Source: Cladocopium goreaui
Taxonomy: Eukaryota; Sar; Dinophyceae; Suessiales; Symbiodiniaceae
Direction: 5' to 3'
Assembly (NCBI GenBank): GCA_947184155.2
Contig: CAMXCT020004035.1
Location: 439,474-503,473 of the forward strand
Length of the DNA stretch: 64,000 nucleotides
The notes beneath the pieces were generated by a model that saw only the letters and a program-made list of their open reading frames with translations, did no database searches and was not told the DNA's origin. The position numbers were made by a program, and so were the translations under genes. Positions 39,946 through 52,000 of the stretch are shown in pieces. Positions within the stretch are counted from its first letter, which is position 1. The number at the start of each line of letters is the position of its first letter.

Positions 39946-40990
39946 TTGACACAGTATTGACACAGTATTGACACAGTTGACACAGTATTGTTACCACTTG
40001 GGGTCACCTTCCAAGTATTTCCAAGTCACAGAACGGGCATGGAGTTCTTCATGTCGTTTCGAAGTTGCCGCTGGCTGAAGAACGTTTCTGCTCTTCTCCA
40101 GCTGCAGCTGCACCTGGATCTTCACAGCCGATTCGGTCGATGCTTTCCCCGCCGCAGGGGAAGAACCTCAGTTGGAACTTCAACTGCTGCAAGCTACTTC
40201 TGATCTTCTGTTAAAAGAAATTGACACATAATTAATTATGATATGTCATTACTGGTTATAAATATATATATACAATGAATATGATATAGTTATATAATTA
40301 TATAATTATTATAGTTGTATTAACTTGTGATTGTTTGAAACATCAAAGGTTTCTGAGCTCAGTCTCCCACTCTCCCGTTTCGATCCTTTCGGCTTGGAGC
40401 GCCCAGCTCTCACCCGCGCGTTCAGCCGCCGCAGGCGCTCCAGGCGTTGGATGCGCCGGCCCATGTTCTATCTGGTTGGTGGTTTTAACATGTTTTAACC
40501 ATCTTGAAAAATATGAAAGTCAATGGGAAGGATGACATCCCAGATATGATTGAAAATATTTGAAAATAAAATTTTTTCCAAACCACCAACCAGTTATGGT
40601 ATTGCAGTATATCAAGATCAAGATACATCAAGATACATCAAGTATCCCAAATGTATCCGAAAGTATCTGATAGTATCTGAGATCTGATAGTATGGCTGTG
40701 TGCTTCAATCAGGCCATTGTTCCAATATGTTCCAATCACTCCCAGTCACATCAGTCACTATCCTTATCTAATCCTTTGAAGCGAATGTGAAGCAAGTGGG
40801 GATCCAAGCCCTGAAAGAGGCGCAAGTTCGAGCCCTCTGAGCCAAAAAAAAGGCCATGGCCTGTGGCAACCTGCATGACATCTGCTCAAATGTCTTCAAA
40901 GCCAAGACTGAGTGAAAACCCTAGTGAAAATATGTTAAAATATTGACAACATAATATGAAAATACAAAGACGTCACAGCTGACCAAGGCT
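39946..40990. other. Spacer between NSUN5 and the second PPR gene
   Basis: It contains a cacagtattga direct repeat (39,950-39,985), candidate NSUN5 first exons on the minus strand (40,030-40,190; 40,370-40,465), AT-rich sequence (40,225-40,330) and one MITE. A run of Ala and Pro codons near 40,410 is open on both strands. Nothing else is recognised. Confidence 0.4.
40472..40593. mobile_element. MITE, CTGGTTGG family, copy 2
   Basis: 122 bp with the same termini as the copy at 1,782 (CTGGTTGGTGGTTTTAA to AACCACCAACCAG) and the same core. Flanks are ctat and ttat, a possible imperfect 4-bp target duplication. Confidence 0.75.
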
Positions 40991-41039
40991 GTTGGCGTTT
41001 TTCTTTTCCTCTGCTGTCATGGCAGCACCTCTTGACCCG

Positions 41040-43721
41040 CAGGAATTACCACTGCTCAAGGCTTCTCAACGCAATACCACTAGCCTCCTGCCAATCCCGT
41101 GCAGTCAAGCACCAAATCGCCTGAGGAAAAAAACAAGAGACTTCTGCCACTTCTGCTATCCTTCCATATCCTTCCCCATCTTCCGACACCTTCAAGATCC
41201 GAACCCAACACTGGCTGCAAGCCTAGCGACATTGCTGGGAGCTGTCCCAGGGTGCATCAAAATCGCCAAATGCTTTCCAACACCCCGAAGTGCAACCTCT
41301 CCTGTTTTTGGCAGCTCCACCTGATCACGTAAATCCGGCCTCCAAAAACGTCCAAAACCCTTCAAGCTTGGAGAAACAACAAAAAGGATGACTTCCAAAA
41401 AAGTTCCAGGTTTAGGAAAACGATGACTTCCAGGAAGGCTGTCCAATCACCGGCCTTCCATCGATGTAACGTCTCAACCAAACGAGCTGAATGCTCAATG
41501 TTGGGCTGCACAGAGCGACCCCAGCAGCCAGACTGCTCCTGAAGCATACAAAATGCCATACAAAGCAGCCAAGGTGTGCCAAGAACGAACAAGTCTTGGG
41601 ATGTTTGCTTCAAATGCGCTTAATTCACGTTAATTCACGTTAATTCCTTCTGCCGAGCTTCGCAAGATTGAATCAGTTGCTGCCTTCCAAAATGACCTTG
41701 AACCAGAGATAACGCTTCTTGCCAGCGGCCAGCTCGTGCTGCTGCAATGGAAGCCACCTATCAACGATTTTCTGATTTTCTCATCCAGCATTCTGGTTTG
41801 ACCATGCCTGTCATGTCGTATCGACCTGATATCGCAGCCAGAAACTCTAAACTGTTTAAACTCGAAACAAAAGTAGGGTAGCCTGGTGGGGGTGGCCCAA
41901 CATATCCCAACTGCTATGACTAGCATATGACTAGCATATGACTGAGCATGACCTGCAAGTGACCAAGAATGACCAGCAGCCACTGCATGCCATGCTGTGC
42001 CTCCGAGCTCTGACTGTTGAAAGGCCATGCCCACAGCAGTGTCAACGCATCTTCCCAGCGCATGGCACGTTCGCAGGAGGACAACGTGGTGGTGTGGCTG
42101 GTGTGGCTCGCCTCATTCGAACGGCACAGCTGATGGAAGCAGTCCATGGCCTGCTGCCAGTGTCTCCCAGCAGCGAAGGCGCCAATGGCCAGATTGACAC
42201 TGATGACTCTGCTGCTGTTGGATCTGTTGGGTTGTAGCTTTAAGGATGGCAGAATCTGCAGCAGAGACAGGGCATGTCTCCATTGCCTGGCTTTTTCGCA
42301 AGCCGAAAGCACTGAATTCACTGTGGTCATGGAGATCTTTTCTCGCCTCTGCATCTTAGCGAAGATGGACAGAGCCATTTCCCACTGGCGGCCCTTTTCA
42401 CATGCTAAAATCCCGGCGTTTTCGGCTGCAGCTGTTGGCACAACACCGTAATGATGGGATGAAGCCAAGATATCCAAAGCAAAGGTCCACAAATGGCCCG
42501 TGGCCGCGCCTCAGAACATGTTAGAACTCCAAACCTGCTGGTAGTCCTAGAGTCCGAGAGAAAATCGGCAAAATCGGTCAATCAATACAGCCAAAAAGGA
42601 ACCTATAAATCCATCGCGCGTCAAACCCCAGCGTCTGCTTCCGCTCTTTCAGTGCCTTCTATGTTTACTACACCAGACTCGTTGAGAGAACAATCTTCAA
42701 TGAAGTGGCTGCAAGAGTTGTGCCGCGAGTTCCGACTAAATTGCACGTACCAAAACGAAGGGCCAATAATGCAGCTTGACCTCACAGTTTGGAGGTTGGC
42801 AACAAACTGCAAGAATACGCTAGGTTTTTGGTCAATTTTTATTGGACACCGGCGCTGCACACATGATTGCCATCTTGCCATGCGCATCCGAGTCACATGC
42901 GATGGCAATCCCCAACAGCGATGCATCAACTGCGCCGTCGTCGACGTCGACTCTGAAGATCTCCAAGGCCTTTTGCCACTGGCGTCCTTGTCGGCACGCA
43001 GACATCAAGGCCGTCAATGTAAAGGCCTCGCTGCGGGGACTTGGTCGCGTGACACCCGTGACACCCGTGACACCCGTGACACCAAGGCCGAAGAGGTTGA
43101 AGGGTGTTTCTTCGGAAATGTCCAAGACCATCCAAGACTTGTTTCTATTTCGGCTGTTCAGGTGATTCAAGTGTTAATGAAAATGATTCAAGATGATTCA
43201 AGATGATTCAAGATGATTCAAGCGTTTCGAACCGAGGCGCTGTGGGCCGCAGGTGAAAGTCCTGCGCCTGCCTGGCCAACTCCAGTGCTATCTGCCAGCA
43301 GGTGCCAACTTCACATGCCTCGGATCTCACAAAGCTGTCGGGCTCACTGAGCCTCACTGAGCCTCCCAGCAGTCGATTCGTCGTTTTTCATCGTTTCTTC
43401 CGTGCTAAATCAACAACCACCAGCAGCCACCAACAACCACCAACAATCAACCACCTCAACCAGAACTACAACTGCGGCGATGGGGAAGGGGGTTCTTCTT
43501 AGAGCTGCAGTGATCGTTGTGTTGATCAATGGCATCTCAATAATTGGCTCATCCTCAGAGTGTTTCATTTCTCTCGTGTACTCGAAGAAGATCTGCAATG
43601 CGCTTTGCCACTTGAACTGCCGCCTCGCATGCGAAATTGCCTGAGTGGTCTTCACAAGGACTGATTTCTTGGCTCGCGTTGAGCGTGCCTCACCAGCGAA
43701 CAAATGAAGAGTTCTCCGCAT
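41040..43721 (-). CDS. PPR protein gene 2, multi-exon
   Basis: An array of degenerate PPR motifs of the dinoflagellate type (ACEKGRQWEMAL). Minus-strand exons: 43,490-43,721 from ATG at 43,721 (MRRTLHLFAGEARS, then QFKWQSALQIFFEY), 43,215-43,330 (SEACEVGTCWQIALELAR), 42,850-43,060 (ALMSACRQGRQWQKALEIF), 41,985-42,510 (a large exon with about five repeats, e.g. NSVLSACEKARQWRHALSL), 41,695-41,757 (ASIAAARAGRWQEALSLV), 41,455-41,535 (VQPNIEHSARLVETLHRW). The 41.7 and 41.5 kb exons join across GT...AG to give a full repeat. The 3' end is uncertain: 41,194-41,320 (ending in a stop) or 41,040-41,105 (ARDWQEASGIALRSLEQW) may finish the protein. Expected to bind organellar RNA. The two PPR genes in the window differ in repeat style. 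Confidence 0.75.
41985..42510 (-). CDS. Main exon of PPR gene 2
   Basis: The longest uninterrupted PPR stretch: about 175 codons containing ACEKGRQWEMALSIFAKM, SACEKARQWRHALSLLQ, AFAAGRHWQQAMDCFHQL and SSCERAMRWEDALTLLW at regular 35-45-residue spacing. The upstream frame ATGHLWTFALDILASS suggests it begins with the end of an earlier repeat. Confidence 0.85.
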
Positions 43722-44157
43722 CCGAAAGGCCACTCATTTCGCATCAGCTTCGCCATGGCGACAGCTTGGCCATGGCTTGGTGTACCAGGGCCATACGGCT
43801 GCAAAAAAAAGCAAGTAACGACAATGCTATAGCACAACCATCGGAATAGAACCACAAGCACAGCACCAAAAGGAAAGAATGACCAGTAGGGGATCCAAGA
43901 ATAGGCGCCGCGTTTCTTGAAACCGGATGTCGAGACTTGTTATGGACCAGTGTAACCGAGAATTGCCATCCAAAATGCAATTAAACGGCCAAAATTGGCT
44001 GTGACGACTCAAAATGAAATCCTTCAAACCTGATGATGAATGAATCTGCCAACGGTGGTGAAACGAGCACCTTTGATTTTTCTTCAAAACACGTGTAGCC
44101 TTCCACTCTGGAAATTCTCTTAAATTTCCTGGGGGATTCCTAGGAAGAGGAAACTTC

Positions 44158-46010
44158 TCACACGGCTTCGAAGATGATGCCGCTTAGACTGACCCAGCCA
44201 TGAGCAGTTGAGCCGGTGATATAGTTGACTTCTCCGGTGGGGTAGACATCAACTCGCATGTTGGCGTCATGTTGATTCAAGTCGAAGATCACCACCTGAA
44301 CGGGAAATAACACAATGCTCAACATCCATCTGTGACTCAGCTGACACTTCGATTTTTGTGGAACTGGATGGGCCTTCTCGATGGCCGTGACACCGTGAGA
44401 GTGGGCTGTGGGCAAACGCTCCACACATTGCTGAGAGTGGTGCTCCACATATTGTAAACTCATGCTCCCAGACTCCAAGCTGCATCAAATGATGCTGGAT
44501 AAATGATAATGACGCATTCATGACATAGTATGAGTTAAATAGATGAAATTGGATGAACATCATGAATATCGTTTTAAAAAAAAACATGGCCATGAATTGA
44601 TGCCCGGATCGACTCAGATTCAGTGTCAGCGCCTTGTTGGGGCGACAGTCGGAGGGCAGCGTCAAAAAAGTCGTCCAAGTCCCGCCTGGATTGGCCCACG
44701 GATACCACGACGGGACCATGACATGGAAACTGTATGGAAACTGACAACTGCCATACAAAGTCATACAATTGGCATATCAACATTTGACAACAACAAGAAC
44801 TCTACAACGTGCCACTGATATCTCTGCATTGACCTTTGCACTTATGATATGGAAACTTGCTTGTGCTGGAAGTGCCGCAGAATCTCAGAGAATTCTGTTT
44901 CAATCGTTTTCAATCTATCAGATCGCCTGAAATCAGCCCCTGCAAGGAGCAAATGCCATCGCTCAGGAAGTATTGTGGTGGTGCAAACCAACTGCCATCG
45001 CCATAGATTCCCCAACCATTCTGCAAAGCTAGTGGGTACGCAATAGCTCCGCCGTTCCCAGTGGCGAAAACGATGCCGGACAAGCTGACCCATTCCTTAG
45101 GGCACCAAGAAAGTTTGAAATCGAATGGCACACCGTGCAGCGCAAAACATGTTGCCACTGGAGGTCACTGCAGCTCTTTTTCATGAGTTTTCCCCCTCAC
45201 ATTTAGCATAGCTGAATACCTCCGGGACACTTGGGCTCCGCCAGCAATCCAGTACACTTCACCTGTGGTGTAGACATCCACACGAGCCGTTGCGCCATGA
45301 TTATCAGTCTGGAAGATCAAGACTCCGCTGCCTCAATGGCGCGAAAGCAAGCGGTGCGCCTACTCTGAACTTAGAGAATGCAAGTTTCTCCCGGGGCCCG
45401 GAGGGTTTACTGGGTCTACATTTCTACATGCATGAAATCCAACATGGAAACGTCAGACTTTTTTCATCGATGTTTGTCGGAAGGATTCCCATCCAAACGC
45501 TCCAACCCGACCTGGCACAACTCCCCAGATCCGGCGCCAGCCTGGCCGGCAGTCCTCTGGCAGCAAAGCAAGCTGCTGATTTGGAGATGAACCTGACTTG
45601 TAAAGGAGGCCCTCCAATGAGCACATCCCGTTGCGCACGGTGTAGTCCGGGGTTCCATAGACGCCACCATAGGCAGTCCACCCGTTGACCAAGGGCAATG
45701 CGATATGACCCATGCTGTCCGGAGCAAAGATGATGTTGCTGAGGCTCAACCATCCACTAGGACTGAGCAGCGAGACAGGGCACGCTCCAAATCATCTAAA
45801 TGAAGAGTTACACAGTTGCACAATGTTGCACACACATTCAGGATCATTCAGGGTTCATCACTGGTATCTCTTTCTGGACTTTGAGATTTAAAAAAAGTTG
45901 GCCGAGAAACTTGGCACCAGTCACTATGGTGATGACTCCACTGGTTGTCACATCCACGCGAAACTGGTCATCGTGCCCGTTCGCCGTGAAGATGAGGCGC
46001 TTCCTCCGTC
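44158..46010 (-). CDS. 3' exon group of the modular gene
   Basis: Exons: 45,920-46,010 (RLIFTANGHDDQFRVDVTTS), 45,470-45,760 (WLSLSNIIFAPD, then PLVNGWTAYGGVYGTPDYTV and NGMCSLEGLL), 45,235-45,335 (DNHGATARVDVYTTGEVYW), 44,930-45,105 (WVSLSGIVFATG, then LQNGWGIYGDG and DGICSLQGLISG), 44,620-44,705 (GTWTTFLTLPSDCRPNKAL) and 44,158-44,300 (RVDVYPTGEVNYITGST, then a stop). Two complete modules and the terminal half are readable here. Confidence 0.75.
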
Positions 46011-49000
46011 ATCTCATGTGGAAAATTGTGGAAAGCTATAGGGCTAGTAACGGCTAGTAAGGCTAGTACTTGTCCTGTTTTCCACACACTTTCAGGCATC
46101 GCCATCGCCGATTATTTTGTGGGGTTAAGCCCCATTCTATATGGTAAGGCCAGCCCTGGTGCCCCCAAGTCATACTTTTTTGAATCAGCATTGCACCGGT
46201 TCTATGCAGAAGAGAGGACATGATCAATGAACAGATTGTATGACTCAGGGTGGGCAGGAAAAAATGCGGAGACTAATGGACAAGCAGGAGGACAAGCTGA
46301 TGGGCTTGAAATGGTTTGAAGGCTTCCGCCATTCAATTTTTGGTAAGGTGTGTGGCACCAAGCTTTGGATCAGAAAAAACCTGCTGAAAAATAGCTGTTT
46401 TTGAAGTTGGGGGCCTTAGCTGCCTTAGCTGACCCGGGCGCTCCTGGGGTCCTGGTGGTACGTTTGGGTTGGTTGAGTGGGAAAACATGTTTGAACTGTG
46501 GGAGGGGGAGGGTCGAAGGCATTGGCATAATCTGTGTCTTGTGACACTTGTGAGAACTGTGGCATAACAGTTATAACATATAAAATGGGATCAACATAAA
46601 ATACATTAATTAAAATACGTTAAAGTTAAAATACATTAAAATACATTAAAATACGTTATGGATAGTGACACAGTGACACAGTGACGGATAGTGGTGGCAT
46701 GTGGTGGCATCGAAACTGCCACCATGGGATGGTTATGGGATCCAAGCTGCGTTGGCCAGCAGCCCTCAGGCAGTTGGGCCAGAAGATCCCAGGTTGAGCC
46801 ACTCAGCACAATGGCCTCATGGCACGGTCATGGCAGGATTTTTTGGGCCACACACCAACCGAAACACATGGCTGGATGTCTTAGAACCAACATCCTGGAT
46901 CATCCTGGATCATCCTGGAACCCGCAAAACCCCTGAAATGTGCTAACTCTGTGACCGCAGTTCCTTGGAATCCTGTACCCCTCGTTGGGGCCCTGCCATG
47001 CCCCCAGAGGTCTATACAGTCTATACATCTGCAACTCATGGCTTCAGAAGGGGGTGTTGTCTGGAACCGCCCTGCAACTTTGGAAACCTCTGGGCGCTCT
47101 GGAGATGTTGGAGAAATTTGGATAGAGAAACAGGATGAAACAGGGCAGGTCGCTCCCAGTTCAAGAGGATTTGTCGGGCTGAAGGCAGCTTGTTCCGGGA
47201 CAAAGTGGCTCACCACTGCAGGCTTGACAACAACGCCGCTTTAATGAAAAGAAAAACATAGAAAAACGATCAAAAACGAGCAAACTGCGAAGTGCGAAGT
47301 CAGTGGGAAGCTAAGCACCAAACTGGTCTTTTTCAAGGGAAAGAAATGGCAATACAAACGTGTACAAGTGCGATGTCGACGGCAAGTGTATGCGCAAGTG
47401 AATGCTAAGTCCCTAAGTCCCTAAGTGGCGACATCTGGGCGCCGGAAGGAACCCGGGATGCTTTGGTGAAACCACGCATAGCATGCTGAGGGTAAACTCG
47501 GTAAACTCGGAAACTCAACACATGGAGCCTCCATGAAGCGGAGACCGTTCCTGAGCTGCAAATTCAAAGCACAAACAGAGAAGCTCCATATGCTACTTGT
47601 TTAACAAAAATCTTTAGAATGGAAAAAAATGTAGAAACGGATCTCCTGAACCCTTCATATCCCTTGATGCGGGAGTTCCATCACCAAGACCTTGGACATG
47701 TCAGTTCTGGCCCCTAGCTGTGCCATGTGCCCCTGGACGAGATGCTTCATGTTCATCGTCGCGTCTCCAAAGGCATCACCCCAGGTGACCCAACCGTTCC
47801 TGCCGAGCACAGCACACTTTTTTTCAGCTGCAAACTGTGAGATCGCTGAGATCTGTGAGTCAGAATCTGCTCAGAACCTCCTGCATTGCAGGATGTTTGT
47901 CAACAGATTTCCGTTGGGATAATGCCTATTTAAAAAATGTGCATACATGCATGCATTTATGCATGTATGTACGTGTGTCTGTGTGTGTGTCTCTGTCATG
48001 TTGCACCTGTCATGTTGCACCCTTCACACTTTATAGATTATATATGATTATGTATAGATTATGTATGTTATATAAGTTATATAAGTTATATATGTTATGT
48101 ATCTCTGTCTGTCTGTGGCGGAGACTCGGCTGCCTCAGCGGCATCTTTCGCTCCCCAGAGGTTTCTTTGGCAAAGGCAATGCCGGCCAAGCTGAGCCAGC
48201 CGTTTGCTGGAGTGGCTCCTGGGTGCTATGCTAAGATCAGCTAAGCCGCTAAGCCAAACCAAACCCCGAGTAAGCTCAGCATTCGCCGAACAAATGCTTC
48301 CCCGAATGCATCCCCAAACAAAAGCAGGCCGTGTCTCTAAATGCGGAAAGTCATGGCAAGTCACCCTCGCTGACGTGCTTCACCGTTCCATCTGACTCCA
48401 CATCCTTAGGGCTCAGACCATGTCTGAGTACCCAAATTTCGTCTCAGGCACTGAGCAATTGAGGATAAAGCGGATCAAAGTGGATCTTTCGAAATGGGTC
48501 GAGGGAACCACTGGAACTACTCTAAAATACATCAAACGCGTTGGTCTTCAGCCGGATCTGGAAGTGATCTGAACTGCGTATGGTCTTGCCATGTTAGTCC
48601 TTTTAAGCTGGAGCCTCACTAAAATGTACACAAAGGAGTGTGCTAAAATCTGCCACCGCCACAGCGCAAGCTGAAGACTGAAGACCTGCATCCAAGCGTC
48701 AATTCGTTGGATAACCCCGGCACCGTTGTTGGCACCGAAGATCAGCGTTTGCATGGGCCAACACTCCACTGGGAGATATGTAATGGCATGTCCCCAATTA
48801 AGGCCCCATACCAAGCCTTCCAAGATGCAAAGGCCTGGCGGATTTCCAGGACCGTCCCACCGTCCCGACAACGGTTCTGGTGCCGCCAACAGGACACGCG
48901 GGTCACAATAAACAGCAACAACCTTGGGTGACTACTTGCGACCCCTTGAACAATCATTACACCATGGCAACGAGTCCACAACTGATCGCTGAACATATGT

Positions 49001-52000
49001 ATAGCAGTATAGCATTGTATAGTTTCTATCTCACCATATCTCACCACTTGACTCAGTTGACTCAGTTGACTCCAGAATCTCCAGACCCAGGTGAACTCCA
49101 CCCATGTCTTGGGTGACGGTGACGACGTATGGTGTCATGAGTGACATATCCCCCCTGCCTTCGGCCACCGCGTATGTTGGGCCAGGCCAGCCACCCCCCG
49201 AGGTCCAACCCGAAGCCACTGGCAGGGCCGACTGCGCAGTGGCATCGGTGGTGAAGATGATGCCACTGAAACTGACCCAGCCATACTCAGCTCCACCATC
49301 GATATACCTGTGAGCCAATGCTGAGTTGTATGTCATTGATATATCATTGATACATATATATATATTATTGATATTATATCAAAGAATGCCGCCATGGGAC
49401 AACGATGGACAGCTTCATCCCCTCTGAGGAAGCTCAGCAATGAGTTTTACATGCTGTCGAGGGGCGAAATAGCACCAGCCGGAGTAACATCCAAGCGTGT
49501 CACCCTGTCATGATTGTTCCTCGGCTGGACGCTGAAAAAAAAACTCCACAGTGAATAGATGTGAAAAGGGTTGAGCCGGAAAATTCATTCAGCTATTACC
49601 TTGCTATAAACAGTTTTAAACTGCAACTGGCAAACTGCAACTCACTCACTGCAACTGAAACCAACCATATGCCCAAACCATTCAATGCTTCAGAAAACCA
49701 CCCCCAAGTTTTGTGTTTGTTGGCAATTGCAGCTGAAACCTACCACAGTCCCTTCATGCTCTTTCCAATCGTCTACAGCCTGGTGCACCCATCTTGCCAT
49801 CTTTGCTTCTTCTAGCACCTTTTTTCCCTTCGAAGGCGGACATTTTGTTATCATTCCCCAAACAGGTTTACCTGTATGGGGCTCTTACTCCTTTCAAAGG
49901 GTTGCATCCCTGGGCCGCATGATTTTGCCTCTGTCTCCGGGCTTGCATCCCACTCTGGGTGCCTTGGGCCGCATGAGTTTACACCTGTCTTCCACTTGTC
50001 TTTCACACTTGTCTGCCACTCTGGGGGCCTTGGGCCGCATGAGTTTACACTTGTCTCCCACACTCGTCTCCCACACTTGTCTTTCACACTTGTCTCCCAC
50101 TCTGGGGGCCTTGGGCCGCATGAGTTTACACTTGTCTCCCACTTGTCTCCCACACTTGTCTCCCCCTCTGGGTGCCTTGGGCCGCATGATTTTACACTTG
50201 TCTCCCACTTGTGTCCCACACTTGTCTCGCACTCTGGGTGCCTTGGGCCACATGAGTTTACACTTGTCTCACACACTTGTCTTCCACACTTGTCTCCCAC
50301 ACTTGTCTCCCACACTTGTCTCCCACACTTGTCTCCCACACTTGTCTGCCACTCTGGGTTCCTTGGGCCGCATGAGTTTACACTTGTCTCCCCCTTGTCT
50401 CCCACACTTGTCTCCCACTCTCGGTGCCTTAGGCCGCATGAGTTCACACTTGTCTCCCACTTGTCTCCCGCACTTGTCTCCCACTCTGGGTGCCTTGGGC
50501 CGCATGATTTTACACTTGTCTCCCACTTGTCCCTCACACTTGGGTGCCTTGGGCCGCATGAGTTTACACTTGTCTTCCACTTGGCTCCCACACTTGTCTT
50601 TCACTCTGGGCGTCTTGGGTCGCATGATTTTCAGACTTGTCTCCCACTTGTCTCCCACACTTGTCTCTCACACTTGTCTCCCTCACTTGGCCCCCACTCT
50701 GGGTGCCTTGGGCCGCATGAGTTTACACTTGTCTCCCACTTGTCTCCGACACTTGTCTCCCACTCTGGGTGCCTTGAGCCGCATGAGTTTACACTTGTCT
50801 CCCACTTGTCTCCCACTTGTCTCCCACACTTGTCTCGCACTCTGGGTGCCTTGGGCCGCATGAGTCTACACTTGTCTTCCATTTGTCTCCCACACTTGTC
50901 TCCCATTCTGGTTGCGGGCCGCATGAGTTTACACTTGTCTCCCACACTTGTCTCGCACTCTGGGTGCCTTGGGCGAGTTTACACTTGTCTTCCATTTGTC
51001 TCCCACACTTGTCTCCCACACTTGTCTCCCACTCAAGGTGCCTTGGGCCGAATGATTTTACACTTGTCTCCCACTTGTCCCTCACACTTGGGTGCCTTCG
51101 GCCGCATGAGTTTACACTTGTCTTCCACTTGTCTCCCACACTTGTCTCCCACTCTGGGTGCCTTGGGCCGCATGAGTTTACACTTGTCTCCCTCTTGTCC
51201 CTCACACTTGTCTCCCACTCTGGGTGCCTTGGGCCGCATGAGTTTACACTTCTCTCCTACACTTGTCTTCCACACTTGTTTCCCACTCTGGGTGTCTTGG
51301 GCCGCATGAGTTTACACTTGTCTCCCACTTGTCTCCCACACTTGTCTCGCACTCTGGGTGCCTTGGGCCGGATGAGTTTACACCTGTCTCCCACACTTGT
51401 CTTCCACACTTGTCTCCCACACTTGTCTTTCACACTTGTCTCGCACTCTGGGTGCCTTGGACCGCATGAGTTTACACTTGTCTCCCCCTTGTCTCCCACA
51501 CTTGTCTCCCACTCTGGGGGCCTTGGCCCGCATGAGTTTACACTTGTCTCCCACTTGTCTCCCACACTTGTCTCCCCCTCTGGGTGCCTTGGGCCGCATG
51601 ATTTTACACTTGTCTCCCACTTGTCCCTCACACTTGGTGGCCTTGGGCCGCATGAATTTACACTTGTCTTCCACTTGGCTCCCACACTTGTCTTTCACTC
51701 TGGGTGTCTTGGGTCGCATGATTTTCAGACTTGTCTCCCACTTGTCTCCCACAGTTATCTCTCACACTTGTCTCCCACACTTGTCTCCCACTCTGGGTGC
51801 CTTGGGCCGCATGAGTTTACACGTGTCTCCCACTTGTCTCCGACACTTGTTTCCCACTCTGGCTGCCTTGGGCCGCATGAGTTTACACTTGTCTTCCACT
51901 TGTCTTCCGCACTTGTCTCCCACTCTGGGTGCCTTGGTCCGCATCATTTTACACTTGTCTCCCGTTTGTCCCTCACACTCTGGGTTCCTTGGGCCGCATG

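Noticed and set aside
40992..41324. Plus-strand 110-codon frame starting MAFFFSSAVMAAPLD
   Set aside because: It resembles no family and overlaps minus-strand sequence that continues PPR gene 2.
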